NCBI RefSeq assembly: GCF_000688475.1
Contig: NZ_JIAN01000005.1
Span: 434,001-498,000, forward strand
Direction: 5' to 3'
Length of the DNA stretch: 64,000 bases
Origin: Cellulomonas sp. URHE0023
GTDB taxonomy: Bacteria; Actinomycetota; Actinomycetes; Actinomycetales; Cellulomonadaceae
The notes below the pieces were generated by a model. It worked only from the letters and a program-made list of their open reading frames with translations. It made no database searches and was not told where the DNA came from. Below, one piece after another: positions 56,475 through 64,000 of the stretch. Position 1 is the first letter of the stretch, and each line of letters begins with the position of its first letter. Made by a program: the position numbers and the translations under genes.

Positions 56475-58217
56475 CTAGGGTCGCTCCTCGTCCTCGGGCG
56501 CCGCCGGCGGCTCGTCGCCCGTCGTCGTGACTGCCGTGGCCCCGGGCGGGAGGTTGAACAGGTCGGGTGCGATGACGATGCCCGGCAGCCCCGAGTCGGG
56601 CAGGCGGAACACGGTGTCAGGGATCGTCGCCGGACCCGTGAGGATCAGGTCGTGCGCACCGCGCATCGGCAGCGTCTGACCCCGGAAGAACGCCGGCTGG
56701 CGGATCCACCACACCACCATGAGGACGACGCCGATGAGGATGGCCAGGACGCCTACGACGGCGACCGCGCCGATCCCCATGATCGTCACGTTCTCGTCGT
56801 TGTCGTCGGTCAGCCAGTCCGGCGCCGCGAACTGGATCAGCGCGTACACGAACGCCGCGAGCAGGATCAGGCCGCCCAGCGAGGGCAGCACACCCTGCAT
56901 GAAGAAGTCACGGCGCGTGTGGTGCAGGGTCCGGCGGTAGAACCAGCTGCACGCGAACCCCGTCAGGCCGTAGTAGAACGCGATCATCAAGCCGACCGAC
57001 CCGATCAGGGCCGTGAGCAGGTTCGGGCTGATCAGCGTGAAGACCAGGTAGAACGCCATCGAGACGACGCCCATCGCGATCGTGGACACGGTCGGCGTCA
57101 GGTACTTCGCGTGGATCTTGGCGAACGACGCCGGGAGCGCCTTGTACGCGGCCATGGACAGCGACGTGCGGGCGGTCGGCAGGATCGTGGTCTGGGTCGA
57201 GGCGGATGCCGACGTCAGGATCGAGGCCGAGAGCAGCAGCAGGGCGATCTTGCCGAGCCCCGTGTCACCGAACAGCTCCGGACCGATCGCCGCGAACACG
57301 TCGTCGGCGTTGTCGGGGTTGCCCAGGCCGATGCCGGTCGTGCCGACACCGGCGAACGCGACGGCCGCGGTCGACACCATCAGGTACGTCACGAGCAGCA
57401 GCACGGTCGACAGGATCGCGGCGCGACCGGGGGTCGTCGCCGGGTCGTCGGACTCCTCGTTGATCGAGACGGCCGTGTCCCAGCCCCAGTAGATGAACAC
57501 CGCGGTCAGCAGCGCGGGCGCGATGACGGTGGAGAGGTCCAGGCCGCCGGGCCAGAACCAGCTCCACTGCGGGACGAGCGAGTAGGACTCCCCGTTTCCG
57601 GTGTAGACCTTGGTCAGCGCGACGACCGCGAACATGATCAGGACGAGCACCTCGACGGACAGCAGCGCGTACTGGATGCGCGCGGAGACCTCGATGCCGC
57701 GATAGCAGAGGTACGTCATCACGGCTATCCACAGCAGTCCCACGGCCGTCGTCCACACGACGCTCGTGTCGAGGTCCCCCGCCGCGTCCCAGCCCAGCTC
57801 GCCGAGGAACGTGAACGTGTACGTCCCTGCGATCTGCGCCAGGTTCGCCATCACGATCACGTCGGCGGCGATGATCCCCCACCCGCCGAGCCAACCGGTG
57901 ACCGGGCCGAACGCGCGGGTGGCCCAGGTGAACGTGGTCCCGCAGTCGGGCTCCGCGCGGTTCAGCTCCTGGTAGGCGACGGCGATCAGGTACATCGGGA
58001 CGAATGCCAGCAGGATGATCGCCGGCGCCTTGACGCCCGCCAGGATCGCGCCGCCGCCCGCGACGACGAAGCCGAGGCTCGCGGCGAGGCTGTACGCGGG
58101 TGCGGTGGACGCGGTGCCGACGACGACGCTCGAGAGCAGCCCGAGCGCACCGCCCTTGAGGCCCTTGCCGGTCTCGGGGAATCCCAGCGGAGCGGCGTCG
58201 GTGGAGGGAGCGGACAC
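56475..58217 (-). CDS. APC-family amino acid permease
   Basis: A 580-residue permease with 12 helices (GALGLLSSVVVGTASTAPAYSLAASLGFVV, LLAFVPMYLIAVAYQELNRAEPDCGTTFTWATRAFGPVTGWLGGWGIIAADVIVMANLAQ and so on), typical of the APC superfamily in actinobacteria. It takes up amino acids or polyamines with protons. The C-terminal 70 residues form a soluble domain that includes GAHDLILTGPATIPDTVFRLP. GTG at 58217 follows GCGAGG; a TTG at 58229 could give a 584-residue form. Confidence 0.92.
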   Translation of the reverse strand: MSAPSTDAAPLGFPETGKGLKGGALGLLSSVVVGTASTAPAYSLAASLGFVVAGGGAILAGVKAPAIILLAFVPMYLIAVAYQELNRAEPDCGTTFTWATRAFGPVTGWLGGWGIIAADVIVMANLAQIAGTYTFTFLGELGWDAAGDLDTSVVWTTAVGLLWIAVMTYLCYRGIEVSARIQYALLSVEVLVLIMFAVVALTKVYTGNGESYSLVPQWSWFWPGGLDLSTVIAPALLTAVFIYWGWDTAVSINEESDDPATTPGRAAILSTVLLLVTYLMVSTAAVAFAGVGTTGIGLGNPDNADDVFAAIGPELFGDTGLGKIALLLLSASILTSASASTQTTILPTARTSLSMAAYKALPASFAKIHAKYLTPTVSTIAMGVVSMAFYLVFTLISPNLLTALIGSVGLMIAFYYGLTGFACSWFYRRTLHHTRRDFFMQGVLPSLGGLILLAAFVYALIQFAAPDWLTDDNDENVTIMGIGAVAVVGVLAILIGVVLMVVWWIRQPAFFRGQTLPMRGAHDLILTGPATIPDTVFRLPDSGLPGIVIAPDLFNLPPGATAVTTTGDEPPAAPEDEERP

Positions 58218-58416
58218 GAAACCTCGCAATGGCGCGGCCCAGGGCGACGTTGCCTCGGGCGAGGGTGGACCGAGCGGATTCGTTGTGCGGAACGGCTAGG
58301 AGAGCAGAGATCGCTCGTCTTTCGAAGGTCCAGCAACCGAAACCGTAGCGTTTGCCCCGGTTCACCGGAAGGGGTTCTGGACGCGCGGTCGACAGGGTGC
58401 CCCGTACGGTGCACTC

Positions 58417-59100
58417 ATGACCGGACCGCCGCTGGGGACCACAGCCCGCGGCGCCTTGCGTGACGTGTGGGACACCGTGAAGCACGCGGATCTCGCGATC
58501 GCCTACTGCGCGGTGGTCACGGCCATCACCCTCTGGGTCCACGTGCAGCCGGCACCGCGTCAGGAGGAGATGCTCGACCGGGTGAGCAGCAACCTCAGCA
58601 ACCTGCGCTCCGAGCCGTTCGTGTCCATGATCGGCAGCGCGTTCGTGGTCGAGGGCGTCCTCGGGCTCGTGCTCGTCGCGCAGCTGCTCGTCGTCCTGGC
58701 CTACCTGCAGCGGTTCGTCGGCCGGCTCGCGGCCGTGGTCGTGGGCCTCGCGGGCCACGTCGGCGCGGGACTCGTGGTCGCGGTAGGACTGGCCACGGGG
58801 ATCTTCCACGGCTTCGTCGACGAGTCGGTGGCCGAGGCGACCGACGTCGGCGTCAGCTACGTGATGGCCTGCGCGACGGGCTTCCTCGTGCTCGCCGTGC
58901 CGCGACGCTGGCGGTGGTGGTACCTCTGCGGAGCCGCCCTCTACTGGTTGGTGCCTGGGGCCTTCAGCCGGACCTTCACGGACGCCGGGCACGCGACGGC
59001 ACTGGCCATCGGCCTGCTCCTCGCGCTCGTCTCGTCACGCGTCGTGGCGGCGGACCGCCAGGCACGCGCACACGCCGCGGACCCGCCCGGACCGCGCTGA
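58417..59100 (+). CDS. Rhomboid-like membrane protein
   Basis: A 227-residue protein with about six helices. The order VGLAGHVGAGL, DVGVSYVMACATG and FTDAGHATALAIGLLL resembles the rhomboid core: the GxSG serine region appears as GVSY and the active-site His as DAGH. The same pattern is annotated 'rhomboid-like' in streptomycetes. Protease activity is uncertain because the G-x-S-G ends in Y. ATG at 58417. The end of the gene is part of a long terminator stem. Confidence 0.75.
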   Translation: MTGPPLGTTARGALRDVWDTVKHADLAIAYCAVVTAITLWVHVQPAPRQEEMLDRVSSNLSNLRSEPFVSMIGSAFVVEGVLGLVLVAQLLVVLAYLQRFVGRLAAVVVGLAGHVGAGLVVAVGLATGIFHGFVDESVAEATDVGVSYVMACATGFLVLAVPRRWRWWYLCGAALYWLVPGAFSRTFTDAGHATALAIGLLLALVSSRVVAADRQARAHAADPPGPR

Positions 59101-59121
59101 CGCAGGTCAGCGCGGTCCGGG
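59086..59121. terminator. Bidirectional terminator between rhomboid-like and MMPL genes
   Basis: A perfect 16-bp stem (CCCGGACCGCGCTGAC and its complement) with loop GCAG. Its left arm covers the rhomboid-like stop codon. Confidence 0.85.
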
Positions 59122-59132
59122 GGATCTGGCGC

Positions 59133-61304
59133 TCAGTGCGACGCGACCGGCTCGTCGGCCTGGGGCGTCGTGTCGGTGAGCCGCAGGTTCGCACCCTCGA
59201 TGTCGACGTTCGGCGTGATCTTCGCGAGCCAGCCCGGCAGGCTCCAGGCCCGGTCACCCAGCAGCGCGAGCACCGCCGGGACGATCGTCATGCGGACCAC
59301 GAACGCGTCGATGAGCACGCCGACGGCCAGGCCGAAGCCGATCGCCTTGATGGTCGGGTCGTCGACCAGCGCGAAGCCCCCGAAGACCGACGCCATGATC
59401 AGGGCCGCAGCCGTGACCACGCGCGCACCGTGCCCGACGCCCTCGATCGTGGCCTCGGTGGCGTGGCTGCCGTGGACGAACTCCTCGCGCACGCGGGACA
59501 CGATGAACACCTCGTAGTCCATGGCGAGCCCGAACAGGATCCCGATCATGATGATCGGCAGGAAGCTGACCAACGGACCGGGGTTGTCGATCCCGAAGAG
59601 CGCACCCGCCCAGCCCCACTGGAACACGCCGACGACGAGCCCGAACGTCGCGCCGACCGTGAGCAGGAACCCGAATGCGGCCTTGAGCGGCACCATCCAG
59701 GAGCGGAAGGCGATGAGCAGCAGGATGAACGACAGCCCGATCACGACCGCCAGGTAGATCGGCAGGGCGGCCGCCAGCTTGGCGGAGACGTCCACGCCGA
59801 TCGCGGTGGTCCCGGTGATCGCGATGCTCTCCGACGTTCCCTCCGTCTGCGGCTGGACCGCGTCCCGGATCGTCCGCACGAGCTCCGCGGTCTCCTCGGT
59901 GCTGGGTCCGCTGGCCGGGATCACGGTGATGAGCTGGGTCTGGCCGGACTCGCTGACGGGGCCGGGCTGGACGGCGACCACGTCGTCGAGGCCCTCGACC
60001 GTGCTGGTCACGTTCGCCGCGAGCGCCGCCGTGGACTCCGCGGTGTCCCCCTTGACGACGATGACCAGCGGGCCGTTGACCCCCGGGCCGAACGCCTCGG
60101 CGGTCAGGTCGTACGCGACGCGCTGGTGACTGCCCGCAGGGGCGTTCCCGCCGTCAGGCAGGGCCAGGTGCATGTTCAGCATCGGGATCGCGAGGAGCCC
60201 GAGGCCGACCACGCCGCCGATGACCACCGGGGTGCGGAACCTGATGACCCCACGGGCCCAGCGGAAGCCGGCACCGTCCTGGGCGTTCGGCGCGATCGAG
60301 CCCGAGCGCTGCTTGCGCGGCAGGATGCGCTTGCCGACGAAGCCGAGGAGCGCGGGCAGCAGCGTGATCGCCACGATCACGGCGGTCAGCACGGTGCCTG
60401 CCGCCGCCTGACCCATGGTGGACAGGAACGGGATGCCGGCGATGCCCAGACCGACGAGGGCGATGACGACGGTGGCCCCGGCGAACGTCACGGCAGAACC
60501 CGCGGTGGCGACCGCGCGGGCGACCGACTCCTCGTAGTCGAGCCCGTCGGCGAGGTTGTTGCGGTGCCGTGAGCTGATGAACAGCGCGTAGTCGATGCCG
60601 ACCGCGAGGCCGAGCATGAGCGCCAGGATCGGCGCGGTGGAGGTGATGTCGACGTACGAGGTGAGGATCAGCAGCACGCTCATGCCGACGGCGAGACCGA
60701 TGATCGCGGTCAGCAGCGTCATGCCCGCGGCCACCAGCGACCCGAACGTCACGACGAGGACGACCGCGGCGACGAGCACGCCGATCGCTTCGGTGGCACC
60801 CACCTCGGGCGGCGCCTGCGACAGCTCTCCGCCGGAGACGACCTTCAGCTTCTCGGTCGTGGCCGAGTCCCCGAACTCGTCGAAGGCGTCCTTGGCCTCC
60901 TGCGAGATGCCGTCCAGCGGTGTGCCGTAGGCGACCGTGACCAGACCGGTACGCCCGTCCTGGCTGACGGCGTGCGAGACCGTCGGGTCGACCACTCCGA
61001 CGACCTCGGGCAGCGCAGCCGCGTCCTGCAGGACGGGTGCGAGCGCGTCGGCGTCCAGGGTCTGCCCCTCGGGGGCCTGGACGACCAGCGTGGCGGTCGC
61101 GCCGGACGCGGCCGGCAGGTCCGTCCGCAGGTCGTCGAGCGCCTGCTGACCCTCGGTGCCGGGGATGGACAGCGCGTCGCTGGTGGACCCGCCGAGGGTT
61201 GCGACGCCGATGCCGAGCAGCACCAGGATCACGCCCCAGATCGCGACGACACGACCGCGTCGGCGGTAGGAGAACCTACCCAGTCGGTAGAGGAGCTGTG
61301 CCAT
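59133..61304 (-). CDS. MMPL-family (RND) transporter
   Basis: A 723-residue exporter with 11-12 helices. The order is helix 1 (RVVAIWGVILVLLGIGVATLGG), a first large outer domain, helices 2-6 with GLAVGIDYALFISSRHRNNLADG (the proton-relay D-Y pair), a second outer domain and helices 7-12 with GLAMDYEVFIVSRVREEFVHG. It moves lipids or drugs out. ATG at 61304. It overlaps the TetR gene by 29 bases, so the two are one operon under that regulator. Confidence 0.94.
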   Translation of the reverse strand: MAQLLYRLGRFSYRRRGRVVAIWGVILVLLGIGVATLGGSTSDALSIPGTEGQQALDDLRTDLPAASGATATLVVQAPEGQTLDADALAPVLQDAAALPEVVGVVDPTVSHAVSQDGRTGLVTVAYGTPLDGISQEAKDAFDEFGDSATTEKLKVVSGGELSQAPPEVGATEAIGVLVAAVVLVVTFGSLVAAGMTLLTAIIGLAVGMSVLLILTSYVDITSTAPILALMLGLAVGIDYALFISSRHRNNLADGLDYEESVARAVATAGSAVTFAGATVVIALVGLGIAGIPFLSTMGQAAAGTVLTAVIVAITLLPALLGFVGKRILPRKQRSGSIAPNAQDGAGFRWARGVIRFRTPVVIGGVVGLGLLAIPMLNMHLALPDGGNAPAGSHQRVAYDLTAEAFGPGVNGPLVIVVKGDTAESTAALAANVTSTVEGLDDVVAVQPGPVSESGQTQLITVIPASGPSTEETAELVRTIRDAVQPQTEGTSESIAITGTTAIGVDVSAKLAAALPIYLAVVIGLSFILLLIAFRSWMVPLKAAFGFLLTVGATFGLVVGVFQWGWAGALFGIDNPGPLVSFLPIIMIGILFGLAMDYEVFIVSRVREEFVHGSHATEATIEGVGHGARVVTAAALIMASVFGGFALVDDPTIKAIGFGLAVGVLIDAFVVRMTIVPAVLALLGDRAWSLPGWLAKITPNVDIEGANLRLTDTTPQADEPVASH

Positions 61305-61926
61305 GTCGGTCTTCCGTTTCGATCGGTGTGGCGGAGGTGGTGGTGGGCGCCACGTCGTCGGGGCTCGCAGTGCTGGCTGGTGGTTCTGGCTGGAGCAGGA
61401 GTCGTCTCATGCACGTCTGCAGCAACCGGCGCAGATCGTCGTCGGAGTGGCGGTGGTCGCGGCACTCCGCGATCACGCCGTTGAGTGCGAAGTTGGCGAC
61501 GTCGAGCTGTTCGGGGCTGTCGCCTCCGGCGAGCAGGACCGGAAGTGCGGTGCACGAGTCGGCGACCGCGATGAAGGACGGGACCTCGGCCAGGAGCTGG
61601 GGGCCGTCCAGGACGACGGCGAGGCTGCGGAACTGCACGACGACCTCGATGAACTCGTCGATCGCGCGCTCCTGCCCGTCCGGGCCGGGATGGCTCGCGA
61701 GCTCCTTGACCAACGTGTCGAGCTGGAGCGCTGCCGGCTCGAGGACCTCGGAGATGATCGCGGCCTTGTTGGCGAAGTGGTACAGCACGGTGGCCTTCGA
61801 GCATCCCACCGCGGCGGCGATGTCCGCCAGGGACGTCTCCTGGTAGCCGCCGTCCACGAACAGCTCGAGCGCCCGGTCGAGGATCTCTCGACGGGTGCGT
61901 TCGCGCACGGGCACGGTCGTGGTCAC
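61276..61926 (-). CDS. TetR/AcrR-family regulator of the MMPL operon
   Basis: A 216-residue repressor with the TetR helix-turn-helix: RERTRREILDRALELFVDGGYQETSLADIAAAVGCSKATVLYHFANKAAII. The rest is the helical ligand/dimer domain. GTG at 61926 is used; an upstream ATG at 61995 would run through the operator sequence. Its end overlaps the MMPL start by 29 bases. Two palindromes directly upstream look like its own operators. Confidence 0.94.
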   Translation of the reverse strand: MTTTVPVRERTRREILDRALELFVDGGYQETSLADIAAAVGCSKATVLYHFANKAAIISEVLEPAALQLDTLVKELASHPGPDGQERAIDEFIEVVVQFRSLAVVLDGPQLLAEVPSFIAVADSCTALPVLLAGGDSPEQLDVANFALNGVIAECRDHRHSDDDLRRLLQTCMRRLLLQPEPPASTASPDDVAPTTTSATPIETEDRHGTAPLPTG

Positions 61927-61939
61927 GGGGTGACAGTAC

Positions 61940-61974
61940 CTGACCGATCGGTCAGGCGCCGACCGGTCGGTCAG
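61940..61974. promoter_or_regulatory. Tandem TetR operators before the TetR-MMPL operon
   Basis: CTGACCGATCGGTCAG (61940-61955) is a perfect 16-base palindrome and CCGACCGGTCGG (61959-61970) a perfect 12-base one; the second also continues GGTCAG like the first. Their centres are 17 bases apart. They lie 14 bases before the chosen start codon, where a dimer or two dimers would repress the operon. Confidence 0.7.
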
Positions 61975-62070
61975 TTCGAGGACGGCGGCGCCCATGACCG
62001 GCGCGTGTCAATCGGGTGAAACCGGACAGATCGCCCAGCCGGCGGCCCGCCGATCTGTCAGGGTCACCCC

Positions 62071-62247
62071 ATGTTCGGCTACCCACCAGCGGGCTGGTAC
62101 CCCGACGGCGCCACGGTCGGCGTCGTCCGCTGGTTCGACGGCAGCGCCTGGACCGAGCACGTCATGCCCGAGCCCCTGCACAGCAGGCAGCGCGCCCGGG
62201 CCCTCGTCTCCACGGTGCCCTCGACCGCCGAGGAACCGACCGGCTAG
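62071..62247 (+). CDS. DUF2510 single-domain protein
   Basis: A 58-residue protein starting MFGYPPAGWYPDGATVGVVR, then WFDGSAWTEHV: the PPAGWYPDP...RWWDGxxWTxH signature of DUF2510, usually an N-terminal module of larger actinobacterial membrane proteins. Here it stands alone with a polar tail, so it may be a free module or a truncated gene. ATG at 62071. The stop shares CTAG with the stop of the convergent catalase-like gene. Confidence 0.7.
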   Translation: MFGYPPAGWYPDGATVGVVRWFDGSAWTEHVMPEPLHSRQRARALVSTVPSTAEEPTG

Positions 62248-63500
62248 GTGGCGTCGAACCGCTCGGCGCCGGTGGGCTCGTAGTGCTCCACGTCGTTCAT
62301 CCGGTGCCGCAGCTGGGACAGCTCCCAGTACATCCGCTTCCTCGCCCGGCTCTGGTTGCCCAGCGGACGGTGCTCGGCGATGGTGTGCCACGGGTTGTAG
62401 GACAGCCGCTTCGCGAACTCCATCTGCGCGGGCGAGTCGAAGGTCTGCCTCGGCAGGCGCAGCGTCGCCACCGGTACGCGCGGCGACAGAGCGGTGGGCC
62501 ACAGCACGCCGGCGTTCTCGATGGGCATGAGGTGCGGGTCGGTCTGCATCTGCACGCGCACCTCGAGCTCGACGTCACCTTCGGCGAGTGACGCGACCAT
62601 CGCGTCGCGCAGGTAGTCGTCCGGCGGCCGCAGCGGCAGGCGCGGGACGGGGGTCTTCGTGCTCGACGTCGGCCAGACCGAGTACGACATCGCCTGACCC
62701 TCGCCCATCAGGTAGGGCACGCAGCTGAAGTAGGGCGCCTCGAACGGGCTGGTCTGGGTCTTGGTGTAGAGACCCTGCATGATCATGTCCAGCACGTGCG
62801 GGGCGCGCAGGTTCAGGAAGTAGAACAGCTGCGCGTTCTGCACGCTCCAGCGCTGCAGCGCCGCGTTGGCCTTCACGTCCGGAGTGACGAACGTGGCCGT
62901 CGACACGCCGAACATGTCGAGCGTGTGCTTCTCGTCCTCCGCCAGCTTGGGCCCTTCCACGCCCATGAGCTTGATGCTGATGCTCATGAACCCGACGTCG
63001 TCGATGTCGGGCGTGATGTACGGACCGGGCCCCGAGAAGCGCACCCAGGCCTTGAAGGTCTGCGGCTTGGCATAGATCCCGCGGCGCATGTGCTCGGGCA
63101 GACCGTCGTGCACCGTGAACTCGCCGCGGCAGATGCCCTGCGTCTTGGTGTTGCCGCCACGCTCGAAGCCGCCCGGCTTCCACAGGCCGGTCATCTGCTG
63201 CGTGAAGCTGCGCACGATCGAGTCGGTGAAGCTCTCTTCGTCGACGATCATCCGCTCCTGCGCGATCCCGAGGTGCAGGTCACGGCGGTTGATGTTGATG
63301 ATCGACGTGACGAGCCGCTCGAGACGGTCCTTCAGCAGCGCGTCGAAGGCGGGTCTGACGAACGGGTCGACACGGCGCTCCAGCCTCAGCAAGGCCATCG
63401 TGGTGTCGGCCACGACGTCGCGCCACGCCACACCGGTGCTGGAGCGCGGCTGGGGGTGGCTGACGTTCGAGCTCGTGGTGGGCACTCCCGGCGGGCTCAC
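62244..63500 (-). CDS. Catalase-fold protein without the catalytic His
   Basis: A 418-residue protein of the catalase-related family. The core CRGEFTVHDGLPEHMRRGIYAKPQTFKAWVRFSGPGP and the late SYNPWHTIAEHRPLGNQSRARKRMYWELSQLRH match catalase-family heme proteins such as lipid-hydroperoxide enzymes. The distal His that catalases carry just before the RGEF region is missing: NTKTQGICRGEF is there instead. It might isomerise fatty-acid hydroperoxides, or be heme-free. GTG at 63500. It follows the next gene by 11 bases, so they form an operon. Confidence 0.82.
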   Translation of the reverse strand: MSPPGVPTTSSNVSHPQPRSSTGVAWRDVVADTTMALLRLERRVDPFVRPAFDALLKDRLERLVTSIININRRDLHLGIAQERMIVDEESFTDSIVRSFTQQMTGLWKPGGFERGGNTKTQGICRGEFTVHDGLPEHMRRGIYAKPQTFKAWVRFSGPGPYITPDIDDVGFMSISIKLMGVEGPKLAEDEKHTLDMFGVSTATFVTPDVKANAALQRWSVQNAQLFYFLNLRAPHVLDMIMQGLYTKTQTSPFEAPYFSCVPYLMGEGQAMSYSVWPTSSTKTPVPRLPLRPPDDYLRDAMVASLAEGDVELEVRVQMQTDPHLMPIENAGVLWPTALSPRVPVATLRLPRQTFDSPAQMEFAKRLSYNPWHTIAEHRPLGNQSRARKRMYWELSQLRHRMNDVEHYEPTGAERFDAT

Positions 63501-63511
63501 GAGCGGCAGCC

Positions 63512-63886
63512 TCAGTCGCGGGCGGCGAGGACCGCGAGCGCCGTGTTGACCGAAGAGATGGCCACGGTGGTGACGGCAGCACGTCGCGGGAGGTCACCGC
63601 GGATGCCGGACACGGCGGCGGACACCGTGTCCGACGCGTGGATGAGGATCGCCAGGCGGGTCAGCCTGCGTCGCGAGGCGTCGTCCGCGGCCAGCAGCTC
63701 GACGCCGAGCAGGATCGTCCGGATGCCGAACATGCGGAACGGGTACATGCCTGCCCGGGCCGCGTGCTCGTCCGTGGTCAGCCGACGCAGGAGCACCTGG
63801 GGCGCCAGGAGGCCGAGCGTTCCGTTGACGATGCGGACGACGGCCAGGATCTGACCCGAGCGGCGTGCCACGGTGGATGTCGCCAT
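63512..63886 (-). CDS. Small hypothetical membrane-associated protein
   Basis: A 124-residue protein with weakly hydrophobic helices (QILAVVRIVNGTLGLLAPQVLLRRL near the start, TILLGVELLA, and VTTVAISSVNTALAVLAARD at the end). No named family. ATG at 63886 follows GGGGAGA. It precedes the catalase-like gene by 11 bases. Beyond it lies a long inverted repeat. Confidence 0.75.
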   Translation of the reverse strand: MATSTVARRSGQILAVVRIVNGTLGLLAPQVLLRRLTTDEHAARAGMYPFRMFGIRTILLGVELLAADDASRRRLTRLAILIHASDTVSAAVSGIRGDLPRRAAVTTVAISSVNTALAVLAARD

Positions 63887-63916
63887 TGCGTCTCCCCTGA
63901 TCGACTCCCCTGCCAC

Positions 63917-63944
63917 GTTGACAGCGGCGCTGGTCGCTGTCAAC
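63917..63944. promoter_or_regulatory. Inverted repeat overlapping a TTGACA box before the catalase-like operon
   Basis: GTTGACAGCG, an 8-base spacer and CGCTGTCAAC form a perfect 10-bp inverted repeat 30 bases before the start at 63886. TTGACA, a perfect -35 hexamer, occurs in both arms. A TetR-type repressor is the usual binder of such sites; any gene for it would lie beyond the window. Confidence 0.55.
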
Positions 63945-64000
63945 GCCCGCGCGCCGACGCCCGGTATCGCCCGGTTTACGCCTTTACAAGCCTGGTCGGC

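Overview
The window is about 72% GC, uses GTG starts often, and has short intergenic gaps. It carries a mycothiol synthase, a RNA-degradosome-type polyphosphate kinase, a Ssd/Tad locus edge and a MutT1-like Nudix/phosphatase fusion. Together with a secreted CBM2-GH18 chitinase and a GH87-type alpha-1,3-glucanase, this points to a high-GC Gram-positive actinobacterium of the Micrococcales, most like Cellulomonas or a close relative. No rRNA, tRNA, CRISPR array, integrase or insertion sequence was seen. It reads as chromosomal core sequence with accessory stretches.

Layout: 1-9.7 kb is a conserved actinobacterial neighbourhood: a Tad ATPase edge, Ssd-like MinD-family protein, HAD-IB hydrolase, degenerate Fic protein, malic enzyme, old-yellow enzyme, a Pro/Ala-rich membrane protein and acetyl-CoA synthetase. 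9.7-18 kb holds a DMT exporter, a flavin monooxygenase, the coupled operon mshD-ppk-mutT1, and the convergent phosphate pair DUF47-pit. 18-25 kb has a sugar MFS transporter, a DHA2 drug exporter facing a MarR regulator across a strong terminator, two poorly known proteins and msrB.

25.3-37 kb is the most interesting part and looks like a surface or biofilm island. A membrane GGDEF-EAL protein (both active sites and the I-site intact) is followed by a sigma-28-like promoter. That promoter drives a TasA-like SipW-dependent protein, a SipW-type signal peptidase and a 70-residue mini-substrate. After an FAD oxidase comes a six-gene minus-strand operon in which every junction is a 4-base overlap: a response-regulator/PIG-L-deacetylase fusion, an ATP-grasp ligase, a PHP phosphoesterase, a processive GT2 glycosyltransferase (QxxRW), a 67-residue membrane protein and a PAS histidine kinase. 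No DNA-binding regulator is present. My reading is a self-contained two-component system whose output is an enzyme modifying an exopolysaccharide. I do not recognise it as a described system.

37-49 kb is mixed metabolism: an LLM flavin monooxygenase with its FMN reductase, small stand-alone proteins, a ThrE exporter, a second LLM monooxygenase, a GH13 enzyme, the secreted GH87 enzyme and a GT39-type membrane protein. 49-64 kb holds NDH-2, two tandem anchored PQQ-type beta-propellers, the chitinase with a 20-bp-phased direct repeat upstream, two small genes, an APC permease, a rhomboid-like protein, a TetR-MMPL efflux operon with tandem operators, a DUF2510 peptide and a catalase-fold protein. 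Perfect long hairpins separate most convergent units.
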